Positions 10,137 through 20,850 of a DNA stretch of 64,000 bases are shown here, one piece after another; the first letter of the stretch is position 1; every line of letters begins with the position of its first letter. The DNA comes from Stictocephala bisonia. Lineage: Eukaryota; Arthropoda; Insecta; Hemiptera; Membracidae. Where the stretch lies: contig JAQJVL010000002.1 in assembly GCA_035578905.1 (NCBI GenBank), positions 3,571,229-3,635,228 of the forward strand, written 5' to 3'. Position numbers and translations under genes: made by a program. A model generated the notes under the pieces. The model was not told the DNA's origin. It did no database searches and was given only the letters and a program-made list of their open reading frames with translations.

Positions 10137-13040
10137 ATGCAAACAACAACAAACTCAGATCAGATAGATTTCAATAGTTTTTTTATTTCACAGAATAATT
10201 TAAGCCAAAATTTAATCTATGCGAACATAAGAAGTATGCGACAAAATTTTGATAGTTTTTTGCTTGTTTTAAATCAAATCAAACATCGGATAAGTTTTAT
10301 AATCATGAGCGAACTATGGATTGGCAGTGACGAAGTTGAACTTTATAACATTCCGGGGTACAATGTTTTCCACTGCTGTAATAATAACTTTAGATCAGGA
10401 GGAATTTTATGTTATGTTTTAGCCGATATTACTGTGTTAAATTTAAATTTAAATTGTACCACAGCTGATACTTTACTTTTAAAAATCAAATATCAGGAAT
10501 TGTTTTTTAATATCTTTTGTATTTATAGATTGCACAGTTATTCTGAAAATGATTTTGTTGTGGAATTAGGTAATAAGTTAAAATCCATTTCTAACAATAC
10601 TATCCTTATTGGAGATGTTAACATTAATATAATTGACAATACGCCAAGTTCACATAGTTATTTAAGTATGTTAAACAGTAATGGTTTTGTTCAGTTTATA
10701 GACTCCCCAACTAGAATAACTACTAATTCCCAAACTTGTATAGATCACATTTTTATTAGGCACCGTAATACTTCCATATTTAAGAGTGCAGTTTTCGACA
10801 TAGGTTTGACAGATCATTGTATGTTAGGCTTAAGAATAGATTTTAACCAATTACAAAATCAGTCTAGTAATAATTGCAATATCCAGAACAAAACTAGTGT
10901 TGCTGCCATTGTTGATTTTGAAAAGGTGATGTTAAAAATAAGTTCTGTAAATTGGAGTGTATGTTATGCATCAGATAATGTTAGTACAAATTTCAGTTAT
11001 TTTTTAAGTATATTAAGTAATATAATTGATAATAGCAAAAAATGTCAAAATTTGAGGTTTTGTAAACTTCAGAAAGCTAGGTTAATCAGTCCTTGGATTA
11101 ACACCAAGTTACTAGATAAAATAAAAAGAAAACACAAATTGTATAAAATTTATAAAAATAGACCGTATGATAGAAGCTTTTCTGAATTTTACAATAGATA
11201 CTGTAGTAGATTAAAAATAGAAATTAACGAGACGAAAAATAATTATTATTCTAAAAAAATTAATGAAGCAAAAGGAGATTCATCTCTTCAATGGAAAATT
11301 GTAAATAATCTGAGTGGGTCAAATTCTAAGAAATCTGTTGACAAAATAGAATTAGATAACGGAGTGATCTTATCTGATTCGTATGCAGTAGCCGACACAA
11401 TAAACAATTACCTTATCGAAGTACAGTCTAGCCAATCGTCAAATGCAGTCAATGAACTCAATTTAACACCAAGGCTGTCTTCCTTTTTTATCCTTCCAAC
11501 GAACGAAAATAAATTATTAACAATCATTAAAAATTTAAAAAATAAAAAGTCATCAGGTTTTGATAACGTTAGTGTAGCATTGATCAAACACATTGCTCAC
11601 GTAATATCTCCTGTTCTTGCTAAGCTTCTCTACAGGTGAATTTCCAAAACAATTAAAATCAAGTGTAGTTGTGCCAATTTACAAAAAGAATACATCTATA
11701 AAATTGGACAATCTCCGCCCTATTAGTTTGCTCTCAGTATTTTCCAAAATATTCGAGAAATTAATGAAAATAAGATTACTCGGTTATTTAAATAGTATAC
11801 AGTTTTTTAGTATGAATCAGTATGGCTTCAGGGAGGGTAGATCAACTGAGGATGCCCTTATTAATGTTACAGATATGATATATTCCAGCTTAAATGACGG
11901 TAAAAAATCTACAGGTCTATTTATAGACTTTAAAAAGGCGTTTGATTTGGTAGATCACAAAATTCTATTACTAAAACTGGAGGCGGTGGGAGTGCGGGGC
12001 GTAGCCTTGAGCTGGTTCCGTAGCTTCCTCACTGGGCGGGAACAGCGAGTGCGAGTTGGACAATCTGTCAGCGCACCGCTGCCAGTCACAACAGGTGTGC
12101 CGCAGGGCAGTGTCATCTCTGCTACTCTGTTTCTGATTTTTATTAATGATTTATTAGAGCAGAATTTTAATGGGAAGGCAAGTGCTTTCGCTGATTACAT
12201 AGCTTTTTTCTATTCCCAAACACATGCACAAACCATTTGGAACCAAATTGATCAAGATCTTTTTATTTTGAAACGATGGTGTGAATTGAACAAAATGTCA
12301 GTTAATGTTGATAAAACGAAGTATGTGAATTTTGATTTTAAAGATTTTGGCTTTAACCGCGACTTTAAATTTCATGAGATTAACTGTGTGAAAATATGGA
12401 AGATCTATGTAATTGTAAATATATAACAAAAGAAGAAAATTTCAAATATCTTGGAGTATTTTTTGATTCAAAATTGTCATGGGAGAAGCACATAACTGTA
12501 CTGCAAAACAAACTTAAAGCGATTACGAGAAAATTTTATTTTTTGCGAAATTTCTGTGATGAAAGTTTGTTAAGAACTCTGTACTTTGCTCTAGTAAATT
12601 CAAGACTTCAGTATGGAGTTGTGTGCTGGGGTGGGACTTTTAAATATTTAATAGAGAGATTAAGAGTGGTGCAGAATCATTTTATGAGAATAATAACACA
12701 CAAGAGAATACGAGACAGCTCATTTCCGATTTTCGTTCAATTGAAAATATTACCATTACAACATTTGTTTGTTTTTAAAGTCCTCAGACTTTTTTACACT
12801 AAAAGTGGTAATTTGGGTACAACGGACCTAAATTACGGTACCAGAAGCATAGTCCAGAGAATGTTTAGAACTCCTAAGATTAACAAGTCCATATTGAAGC
12901 ATTCATTTCTGTATAATGGTCCAAAATGTTTCAACAAGTTGCCTTTTGAAATTAAAATTTCAGTTAACGTTAGAAAATGTTGTAGTAATTTAAAAGCTTT
13001 TCTATTACTAAATGAAAATTGTAACTTATTCTACAGTTAA
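10137..13040 (+). pseudogene. LINE ORF2: endonuclease-reverse transcriptase, broken
   Basis: ORF2 nicks target DNA and reverse-transcribes the element RNA from the nick. An APE-type endonuclease occupies about residues 25-235 of the first frame (10137-11639): ANIRSM (30), SELWI with E59, GDVNINI with D160, DHIFI (D203) and TDH (D226-H227). The RT follows in a second frame (11617-12426): RPISLLSVFSKIFEKLM, QYGFREGRSTEDAL, FIDFKKAFD with the first catalytic Asp at 11926-11928, GVPQGS, then FADY where the family has FADD. The second catalytic Asp codon is TAC at 12196-12198. A third frame (12396-13040) carries YLGVFFDSKLSWEKHI and the C-terminal thumb-like region, ending in TAA. Frames change near 11620-11640 (small deletion) and 12385-12396 (apparent loss of one A). 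Codons are AT-rich except at 11979-12122. Start choice: the 10137 ATG, 123 bases after the ORF1 stop. Confidence 0.9.
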
Positions 13041-13495
13041 AAATGAAGATGTGTTCTCTGTTTATTTGTGTTTTATAGTTGTATTGTAATGGTATTATGT
13101 ATTTTGGTTTTATTTTTTGGTAAAATATTGTAATAATTGAAATAAGAAATTGTAAATATTTTTATACTAGGCTGAAGTGAATTGTTTGTGTTTATTAGTG
13201 TTTATTAGTATTGTAGTGAAGTGCATCAGTTGTGAATTGCAGTGAAGGTACGGTCTTGCATAGCAGGTCCTGTTATGTGCCTTATCAGTGTTAGGTGTAG
13301 ACGCCACGGAGAGCAGCCCGGCTGATAACAACATGCTACTATAATCTGGACTCTGACAAGAAACCTGTTGTATTTTGTTGCCTATACTGACCACACTACT
13401 CGTAAAAGTGGTCAGTCAATTCCGGGTTGTTTTATTATTATAACTTTGTACTGATTATGATGGAATAAATTCATTTATTCATTTATTCATTCATA
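13041..13495 (+). other. LINE 3' UTR and tandem tail
   Basis: Non-coding, ending AATAAATTCATTTATTCATT in a short ATTC/ATTT repeat, the usual kind of 3' end for CR1-group elements. Around 13240-13340 it is less AT-rich than elsewhere. It joins the minisatellite without a spacer at ~13492. Confidence 0.7.
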
Positions 13496-13972
13496 CCACT
13501 GTACATGTATGGGTAGGTGGGTGGGTCAATACCACTGTACGTGTATGGGTAGGCGGGTGGGTCAATACCACTGTACGTGTATGGGTAGGCGGGTGGGTCA
13601 ATACCACTGTACATGTATGGGTAGGTGGGTGGGTCAATACCACTGTACGTGTATGGGTAGGCGGGTGGGTCAATACCACTGTACATGTATGGGTAGGCGG
13701 GTGGGTCAATACCACTGTACGTGTATGGGTAGTTGGATGGGTCAATACCACTGTACATGTATGGGTAGGCGGGTGGGTCAATACCACTGTACGTGTATGG
13801 GTAGGTGGGTGGGTCAATACCACTGTACGTGTATGGGTAGGCGGGTGGGTCAATACCACTGTACGTGTATGGGTAGGTGGGTGGGTCAATACCACTGTAC
13901 GTGTATGGGTAGGTGGGTGGGTCAATACCACTGTACGTGTATGGGTAGGTGGGTGGGTCAGTACCACTGTGC
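13492..13972 (+). repeat. 36-bp minisatellite array, ~13 units
   Basis: The period is exactly 36 bases. Each unit contains ACCACTGTACGTGTATGG, GTAGGYGGGTGGGTCAATA. Variation is mostly C/T in the middle (GGCGGG or GGTGGG) and A/G in ACATGT/ACGTGT, with one odd unit (GTTGGATGGG) near 13730. As 36 is a multiple of three, three frames stay open across it and produce 12-residue repeats (for example YSGIDPPAYPYT); these are artefacts. The array ends ACCACTGTGCTATAG, similar to the end of the array at 17763. Confidence 0.97.
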
Positions 13973-15503
13973 TATAGACTAACATTACATTTTAGTATTT
14001 AAAAAACGAAAGTATTTATACAATACTTAAAACGAATTCGAGATAAAAAGATATATAAGTGTAATAAAACTTATAAACATGCAACGTAAACTTCGTCTAA
14101 ACCTAAATAATATAGTTTTACATATATCTTACCAGAGACGTACATAAAAAAACTTATAATCGTATTAAAAGAGAAAAACAACCCGCTAAACACAACAACA
14201 AGAAATGTGATAACAATAATATATTAAAAACAGCAATGACAAGCCAAGTAAATAAATTTTCGAAATAACAAGTATAAATCACCACAGTAAAAACAGTATT
14301 AATGCTCTAAATTAAACAATTAATAGTAAGTAACAATAAACAAACGATAAAAGGAGATTATTAATTAAGTTTTTACTCACTTATGGGAGTGGTCTGCTAC
14401 GTGAGTTAGGTGGAGGTACACACAACTTGAGTTGACCCATTAAATGGCTGTCTTCTAAGGTTCCATTCACAAGCTTATAGAGATATGATAAGCAGTTCAA
14501 CTTCTGTCTGTCATTCAGGCTGGCCACGTTAAAATTACAGTATTCAATAGCTCAGTGTATGGTACTGTGTAAGTGTAATGATCAAATATTTTAACATTAA
14601 AAAACACAAACAGTTTTTTTTTTTATGAATTTAACTATGCATGACAGTTAAAACAGATAAGGGTACTATACAATATATGTGAAATTCAATCTAGAACGTC
14701 CTAATGAATAATAGAATATTCGGTTAATTTAATTTAGTTGAATATTTTATTAATCAAAATAACTATATGAGTTTCATAGCTACGTATCTATCAAAAAATA
14801 TTGTAAAATAATAGAATATTATTGTAATACTCTTTATCTCCTACATTTAATAAACCACGGGTATAACAATGATTATAAAATAATTTTAGTTAAAAAATAA
14901 TGTACTTCAAATGACTATATACACTCCACTTTTCATCAAATGTTTACAAAAGTAATATCACATAATTTAATAATTATCTAAACTTCAAAAATCAATATTG
15001 TGAATAGCTCAGTGATATTTTGTATCCGAAATTAATTCACGTACAGTATAATAATAAATGTATATTCAAAGAAAGAAACTACTTAATATGATAATTGTAC
15101 CACTAGAACAGAGATTTAAGTAGAGTGAATTTAAAATTCTGAGCTAATTAAACACTATGAACTACTGACTAGTCAATGAGCTTATAAATATTTAGTTTAT
15201 TTTTATATATTAACCAGAGTGTTTATAGTAAAACAGCATCAGATTATTTTTATTAAAAATTAAAACTATAAACTTAAGGGACGTAAGATTTTTAATATCT
15301 GCGTCTTTTCACTATATTAGTCCTTCTTGTGCTGATTTTTAAATGTTTTTGTACGTTTAAAAGTTTACGCAGGGTATTACAGATATTTTTAAAAATCAAT
15401 CAGCAAATGAAAGGACATCTTTGATTGATGTCCTTAGTTTCGTAAGTTTGAGTTTTAACTAAAAAGTGTTGAAACAATGAAGTTATGATCGAGAGTAAAT
15501 GTT
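13973..15503. other. AT-rich non-coding DNA
   Basis: A somewhat GC-richer patch lies at 14385-14545, but no frame, repeat family or RNA was recognised. Confidence 0.4.
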
Positions 15504-15859
15504 CAGTACAATTAAACGTCACACAACACAAATTTATTACAATATAAGCACAAAATGCACAAATATATTACAATACAAGTACAAAATGCACAAATATTAT
15601 GGCGATTGATTTCAGTGAATCACGCTCACCTTCCTCAGACCAGAAGATTCATAAAAGAATGAATCTTTTCTTTTGTAAATCCCTTTGGTCTGAGGAAGTA
15701 GAGCGTGGTTCACCGAAATCGATCACCATAATATTTGTACATTTTGAACTTGTATTGTATAAATTTGTGCATTTTGTGCTTATATTGTAAGAAATTCTTG
15801 TTGTGTGACGTTTACTTGTACTGTATATGTACCAACACGTATTATGCTAATTAAAAAAC
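15504..15859 (-). mobile_element. Foldback element family D, copy 1
   Basis: The core 15504-15823 is one long imperfect palindrome: CAGTACAATTAAACGTCAC at the left mirrors GTGACGTTTACTTGTACTG at the right. The inner arms pair CACGCTCACCTTCCTCAGACC with its complement. A further 36 bases (15824-15859, TATATGTACCAACACG to TTAAAAAAC) also occur, inverted, beside copy 2 at 57523, so the full element has one longer end. The TAs outside CAGTAC...GTACTG are not conserved on the left. The 63-residue frame inside reads through the hairpin and is not a gene. Confidence 0.8.
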
Positions 15860-17048
15860 TATATTTGCTTCATAAGTATTGTTAAATAGTCAGGTGATAT
15901 AAGTTTTTGCGTTGATAAATAAAATGTGTTACATGTTTGTATACGTAGTAAAAAATTGTAAAATAATCGTTTTACAAGTTTTGGTGACAAGTAATTTTTA
16001 CATTGAATGGCAATACAAGCGGAAGCTCAATTTGATTGAACAGGCTCACTACAATCTTTTAAAGCTATCTAAATTATTGCTTGTTTTTATGGATAAAGTT
16101 TATTTTTATTTCTGTCAATATTTGCTGTGAAATTATGGGAGTTTATCTAAATGTAGGCGTTAAATTAAACCGAATTTTCAAATTGGTCTCATACATTGTA
16201 TCTTATACACACTTGTTTGTTATTAGGATATAAATAAATTATCTCTAGTACCATTAAAAATTCGTTTCATCTACATAAACTTCGCGCAGTAAAACTGTAA
16301 CAATAACATAGAATTATCTAGACAATTCATCACTTAATTACTTTCATTATGATAATTAGATCCCGGTAGAGTACCAGAGTAGTAGATGAATATTTACACG
16401 TTCAATTGGTAACTAGCTCGTATTATTGAAACATTTATATGAATATTATTTTTTAAGATATAAGCGTTTGAAGTCATAAATACAGTATTGATAGGTTTCC
16501 ATTTATTAACTATGTATTATTGTGTTTACAATCTGCAGCATACATTCATTGGCTATTTCTGCAGAACAGATGAGATAGATACATTGTTATTAATGCATTG
16601 TTTATATTCATCACACATCTATTTAAAAAAGGAAAGTACTGTTAATTACGTGTAAATTGTACTATAAAATCATATTAACTATTATTAAAATCCATTTCTG
16701 CATCTCACATACTAATAAATATACATTTTAAAATATAATTGTATTCAAATTATAAATTTTGTTATTGCTAAAGAGTGATATGGATGCATATTTGTTCTAA
16801 CAGTGCATGATTGAGTAACATATTTTTTTACCGAACAATTTTTCTGACAAAATTAATATCAATAAAGACAACGAGATAATATTCATGTATAAAATCAGAC
16901 GCATGCACGAACAAAGGTAGGAGAAAGATTCATATGTTCAGTATAAGGCACAATGAACATGTATCTTAGTGATTTAAAAAAAAAAAAAAAAAAAAACAGG
17001 AGTTGATATTTCACGCATTAAAGTTAAAAATTCTTACATTCTTACATA
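15860..17048. other. AT-rich non-coding DNA with poly-A run
   Basis: There is a poly-A tract at about 16976-16996. Nothing else recognised; the 72-residue frame at 15912 is without recognisable motifs. Confidence 0.4.
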
Positions 17049-17494
17049 TGAGACGCCGACACAACGTTGTTGGTATTTTAAGGTGAATATGAATGGTTAT
17101 ATGAGTGTAGGAAGAGTGTGGATAAGTGTAGTCTGGTTCAACTGTATCTGAGTTCAACTGTTCCTCAGAAAGGGCAATTTATTAATAGCCCAACAGCCAG
17201 GGCAACTAAGGGACCTACAGCTTTACGTGGAATCCGAACCACGTAGTGCTGGTCTGATTTTCAGCTAATTGACAAGCCTGATACTCAGTTATCTCCTCCA
17301 TACAACATCCTCACAATGATTACCACCCAACATGGACACCCCAGACTTCTCTAGTAGTGTCCACGCCGATAGCAACCATTGAGCGGACGCCATGTCGGTA
17401 TTAAGAGGACTGAGCATCCAACCTATCGCCTACAATCTCCCAAACACTTTGTCCCCATGTAGCTGGGTTACAGCACTGCGCCACCAGTGCCGAC
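17049..17494 (-). repeat. SINE-like family A, near full length
   Basis: Read on the minus strand it runs from the head (GTCGGCACTGGTGGCGCAGTG, then AACCCAGCTACATGGGGACA) through GGTTGGATGCTCAGTCC and ACTACGTGGTTCGGATTCC to the end near GTCGGCGTCTCA. The head holds an A-box-like TGGCGCAGTGC and a B-box-like AGGTTC-ATGCTC ~50 bases on, in other copies clearer than here. Length ~445 bases. The 36-bp minisatellite starts 270 bases away. Confidence 0.8.
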
Positions 17495-17762
17495 AATAAT
17501 GTAGATATATAGAATGAAACTTTAAATGTAACTAAATTACTGTTTATTAAATATATTTACATATTTTATATAAAGACAACACTTATCAATATATTTTGAT
17601 GTTTATTAAGAGATCGATTTCAGTCTCGTAACACCATGCAAGTTGTACAGTAAGTTTAAATAATACTTAATTGTAGAATAATTAATCCAGCTGATACTAT
17701 ACAAATTTAAATAAAAATGTAGATGAATAAGTTGTAGATTTTATTAATCTTTATAATTTTGT

Positions 17763-17883
17763 AGTACCACTGTACGTGTATGGGTGGGTGCGTGGATCAC
17801 TACCACTGTACGTGTATGGGTGGGAGGGTGGGTCAGTAGCACTGCGTGTATGGGTGGGTGCGTGGGTCACTACCACTGTGCCG
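17763..17883 (+). repeat. 36-bp minisatellite, ~3 divergent units
   Basis: It is the same family as 13492-13972 (TACCACTGTACGTGTATGGG, GTGGGTC). The units end GGTGCGTGG rather than GGCGGGTGG, and one unit is shortened (GTAGCACTGCGTG). It ends ACCACTGTGCCGTAG, matching the last unit of the 13.5-kb array. Confidence 0.9.
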
Positions 17884-17931
17884 TAGCAGCAGGTTTATTC
17901 GTTAGTATATTCAGTCATCTTTGTATTTTGG

Positions 17932-18215
17932 TATACGACGGCGTTCCCAGGCAACCTAGCTACAATAATGTGTTGTTGTTGCCGACACGCGCCTACTTCT
18001 CAACCTAGTGGAGTGAGATACGACGGAGTTCACAGCAACCTAGCTACACTACTGTGTTTTTGTTGCCGACACGCGCCTACTTCTCAACCTAGTCGAATTA
18101 GATACGACGGCGTTCACAGGCAACCTAGCTACACTACTGTGTTGTTGCCGACACGTGCCTACTTCTCAACCTAGTGGAGTGAGATACGACGGAGTTCACA
18201 TCAACCTAGCTACAT
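17932..18215. repeat. ~84-bp tandem array, ~3.4 units
   Basis: Units begin at about 17934, 18021, 18106 and 18187, each with TACGACGGCGTTCACAGGCA, ACCTAGCTACACTACTGTG, GCCGACACGCGCCTACTTCT and CAACCTAGTGGAGTGAGA. Unit length varies (82-87) through loss of GTT steps. The last partial unit runs straight into the stop codon region of the GIY-YIG remnant on the minus strand, so the array may be the 3' terminal repeat of that element. Confidence 0.93.
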
Positions 18216-18540
18216 GATAGGATCAAACATAATATTAGGGTAAAATGTTATTTGGTCATTGGGTAATAATGATGGATTTTCTTTTGAGTTTTTGTATTTG
18301 TAAAATTGTTCAATAGCATCTAGGTTTTTTTAATTTTAGGTGCATTATGAATAATTTCTTAATTTTTTCTATTGATGAAATTTTATGGATTTCTTTAATT
18401 AAATGTTTAGCAAACGTTGATAAGTTTTGAAGTTTGGTTTTTGGTATATGTTCCTTAAATCTTTTATTAAAACGTCTTCCTGTTTGGCCAATGTAATATT
18501 TAGGATTAAATTCTAAATAAATATTACATAAATTAATGTT
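18212..18540 (-). pseudogene. GIY-YIG endonuclease remnant, Penelope-like retroelement
   Basis: Translating the minus strand from ~18533 gives NIYLEFNPKYYIGQTGRRFN, then KRFKEHIP, STFAKHLIKEIHKISSIE; after a shift of frame near 18320-18330 it gives LDAIEQFYKYKNSKENPSLL and FYPNIMFDPIM, stop at ~18212. YIGQTGR...F..RF.EH is the signature of the GIY-YIG endonuclease at the C-terminus of Penelope-like retroelements, which cuts target DNA for integration. About 105 residues remain. The RT was not found upstream (18541 onward), so this is a 5'-truncated, frameshifted 3' fragment. No ATG-led frame exists, so ordinary ORF calling misses it. Alternative: another retroelement with a GIY-YIG domain. 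Confidence 0.72.
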
Positions 18541-18599
18541 TATTTAAGTTAAAATTGTAATTTATTTGTATAGCATATTTGTGTTTACGAATACATTAC

Positions 18600-18705
18600 G
18601 TTGATAGGTAGGCAATTGGGTGGTCAATTCAATTAACGCCGCATGTGTATAGGTGGGTGGGTTGAGCAATATTACTCTATGAGTATAAGTGGGTGGAGAA
18701 AACGA
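18600..18705 (+). repeat. Degenerate 36-bp minisatellite
   Basis: CGCATGTGTATAGGTGGGTG and GAGTATAAGTGGGTGG recur about 50 bases apart and resemble the GTGTATGGGTGGGTGGG core of the 36-bp family. Too diverged to count units. Confidence 0.45.
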
Positions 18706-20302
18706 GTGTTAATGAACGAAATACACGAGCTGAGCCGCAAGTAAAATATTTAAACAGATTCATGACACTTTTTTTATTACTTTCAAGCTGAACTTTGAGC
18801 CACTACCTATATTGGAAATTAAACACTTCTTAACAAAAAGAAACTTTTAAATAAGAAGTAGTAATTGAGAGTATGTCCATGATTAAAACATGATTTATCT
18901 GGGATAATTTTTTATTATTTTTTTTATTGCTTAACACAGGAAAACATTATATTTTTCCTTTTTTATTTTGATTAACTATGTAAATAAAATAATATAAAAT
19001 GATCAAATAAAATTAAACGAAGGAAATTTTTCAAGAACTTCACCATTTAGGTTAGATTATTTGCTATTGATAAATGTAATTTTTTGAATATGAATTTAGC
19101 CACAAGAAGACTACGAATTCGTGACTGTATAGGGTATCCAACTGTCAAAAATAACAAAAAACCACAATTCGTTATTGGATATCGTGCAAAGCATCGTTGA
19201 TATATCACGAAAGCGTTCTTATATTTCCTTTTTTTAATTCATGCAGCAATGATATATAATTAAATGATTAAAAATTAACATATATTTATAATATTATGGC
19301 CAAACTAAATGTGATGGAAGATAAAATATTTGACGTCAACTCGTAAGTCTAAGAATGCTTTGGGCAACGCACAAATATAACAAGCAACTCACCTATAAGG
19401 ACATGAACATAAAACAAATAATTTTAAGTTTTTATATGGTTTAAAAATTTGATAGAGAATTCTAATTATGTACTTAATATACAGCACTTCATTACATAAA
19501 TATTTTTTGATATATTTTGATTTGGTTTATAAAATATGTTTCAGTTATACTATATAATTGAAAAAAATAAGTTAATATATGTATTATTTAATTAAATATT
19601 TGTGAATCATAATTTGGTTGTATGCTACTAATGTTATTAACGCCATATAAAATTAGTTAAAGAATACTTTTTAGATGTATTTAAAAATATATAAACTTTA
19701 AAACAACACATAAATTATAATTTGAATTAAACATTTTAGGAAAATGAAGATAATATCATTATGTTTTCTATTTCTTTATTTAAATTTTAATGAAACATAA
19801 AATCAAACTAATTAACTACAATTAATTTTAAAATAACTCCTTGATTATTTCGTAAGTTTTTTTTTTTCTTCGTGTACTTTATTACATGCTATTTATTCCA
19901 GTTTATCAAAGTAGGTAAATGTGTATATAAAAAGAAGAAAGTAAAAATATTAATTAAAGCACCCTATGTAAAAGTTATATGAATATTTCTTCGATTCTCC
20001 CTGATACATAACTGTACAATTTATAAGTGAGTAGATTTATTATTAATGCAATACGTACACTCGTAGAAAATTTGCACTAGAATAAGAGAACGCCATACAA
20101 CACTTTTGCTTTGTAAATGTATCTGGTAAACGTAATTTACTGCATTAATTTTTAAATTAGAACATTTTGTAACTATGCTGTTATACAAATTTTTACTTTT
20201 TTTTGTATTTTACCTAAACTAGTTTTAAAGATGCAACAATACTAAACATGAAACAATGTTTCCCTCTACATAACAAACATTAACAATCCTATTTTTCTCT
20301 AA
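18706..20302. other. AT-rich non-coding DNA
   Basis: 1.6 kb with long A/T runs and no recognisable feature. Confidence 0.4.
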
Positions 20303-20560
20303 TTATATTTCACGTAGTTTCATGCATTGACAATGCAAGGTAACAATCTGCAAGGGTACTTTTACGTACCCTATCATGTCAGCTGACAAGTGTTGTTTTA
20401 CACTTGCAACAAAATCCACTGTTGTTGATGTCTTTATGAAATTAGGCGAGCCGTAAATGAATTGGTTTTTAGAAACTACAAATTTATATCTGCCTGAAAT
20501 CAATATATAGGGGATTGGGAATATTGAAATAATGATTATTCTATTCTTTGCTTGCAACAT
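20303..20560 (-). other. Isolated 85-codon open frame of unknown nature
   Basis: A minus-strand frame from ATG at 20560 to TAA at 20303. It is somewhat less AT-rich than its surroundings and has a mixed, protein-like composition (FVVSKNQFIYGSPNFIKTST, then VDFVASVKQHLSADMIGYVK, with HCQC near the end). I recognise no domain and see no splice pattern, promoter or neighbour. It may be chance or a transposon scrap. Confidence 0.15.
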
Positions 20561-20759
20561 TTTCTGTTCGCCATAATGATATCTTAGATATTTTTGTTTG
20601 TAATTTTCTTAAAAACTTTTTTATCAAAATTAAAAAAGATACTATACAGTACATATTTTATGGATTATAAGTCAAGTTTGAGACGTTTTTTATGAAATTT
20701 ACATTTTTAATAAAATGCATTTATATCTGTTATAGTTGACTAGTTAAAAATGTCGTCCT

Positions 20760-20850
20760 CTCTCTTAGTCTACATGCACCAGAGGCATTTTATGCTTTCA
20801 GTTGTAACGTTGTAAAGGTACAACGGTTCAAATCCCCAAAGTAAAGTTTA
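20760..20850 (+). repeat. Possible pseudo-tRNA or SINE head
   Basis: GGTTCAAATCC at 20825-20835 is a perfect B box, in a locally less AT-rich stretch. No good A box, tail or second copy was found. Confidence 0.25.

Larger units (their letters stand above)
9645..13495 (+). mobile_element. 5'-truncated CR1/Jockey-group LINE
   Basis: This is a non-LTR retrotransposon with, in order: the C-terminal part of ORF1 (to 10013), a ~120-base intergenic gap, ORF2 with endonuclease and reverse transcriptase (10137-13040), a ~440-base 3' UTR, and a short tandem tail of ATTCATTT units at 13467-13492. The 5' edge is set by the abrupt rise in GC at ~9645-9655 and the incomplete ORF1. Two frameshifts and a substituted RT catalytic residue make it dead. 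The tail abuts the 36-bp minisatellite directly and I could not find a target-site duplication. The clade call rests on the RT wording (SFSTGEFP, GFREGRSTEDAL, ALSWFRSFL) and the tail; a family-level name would need a search. Confidence 0.88.

Noticed and set aside
13483..13985. Three long overlapping frames (91-164 codons) on both strands
   Set aside because: They exist only because the 36-bp unit is a multiple of three and contains no stops; peptides are pure 12-residue repeats.
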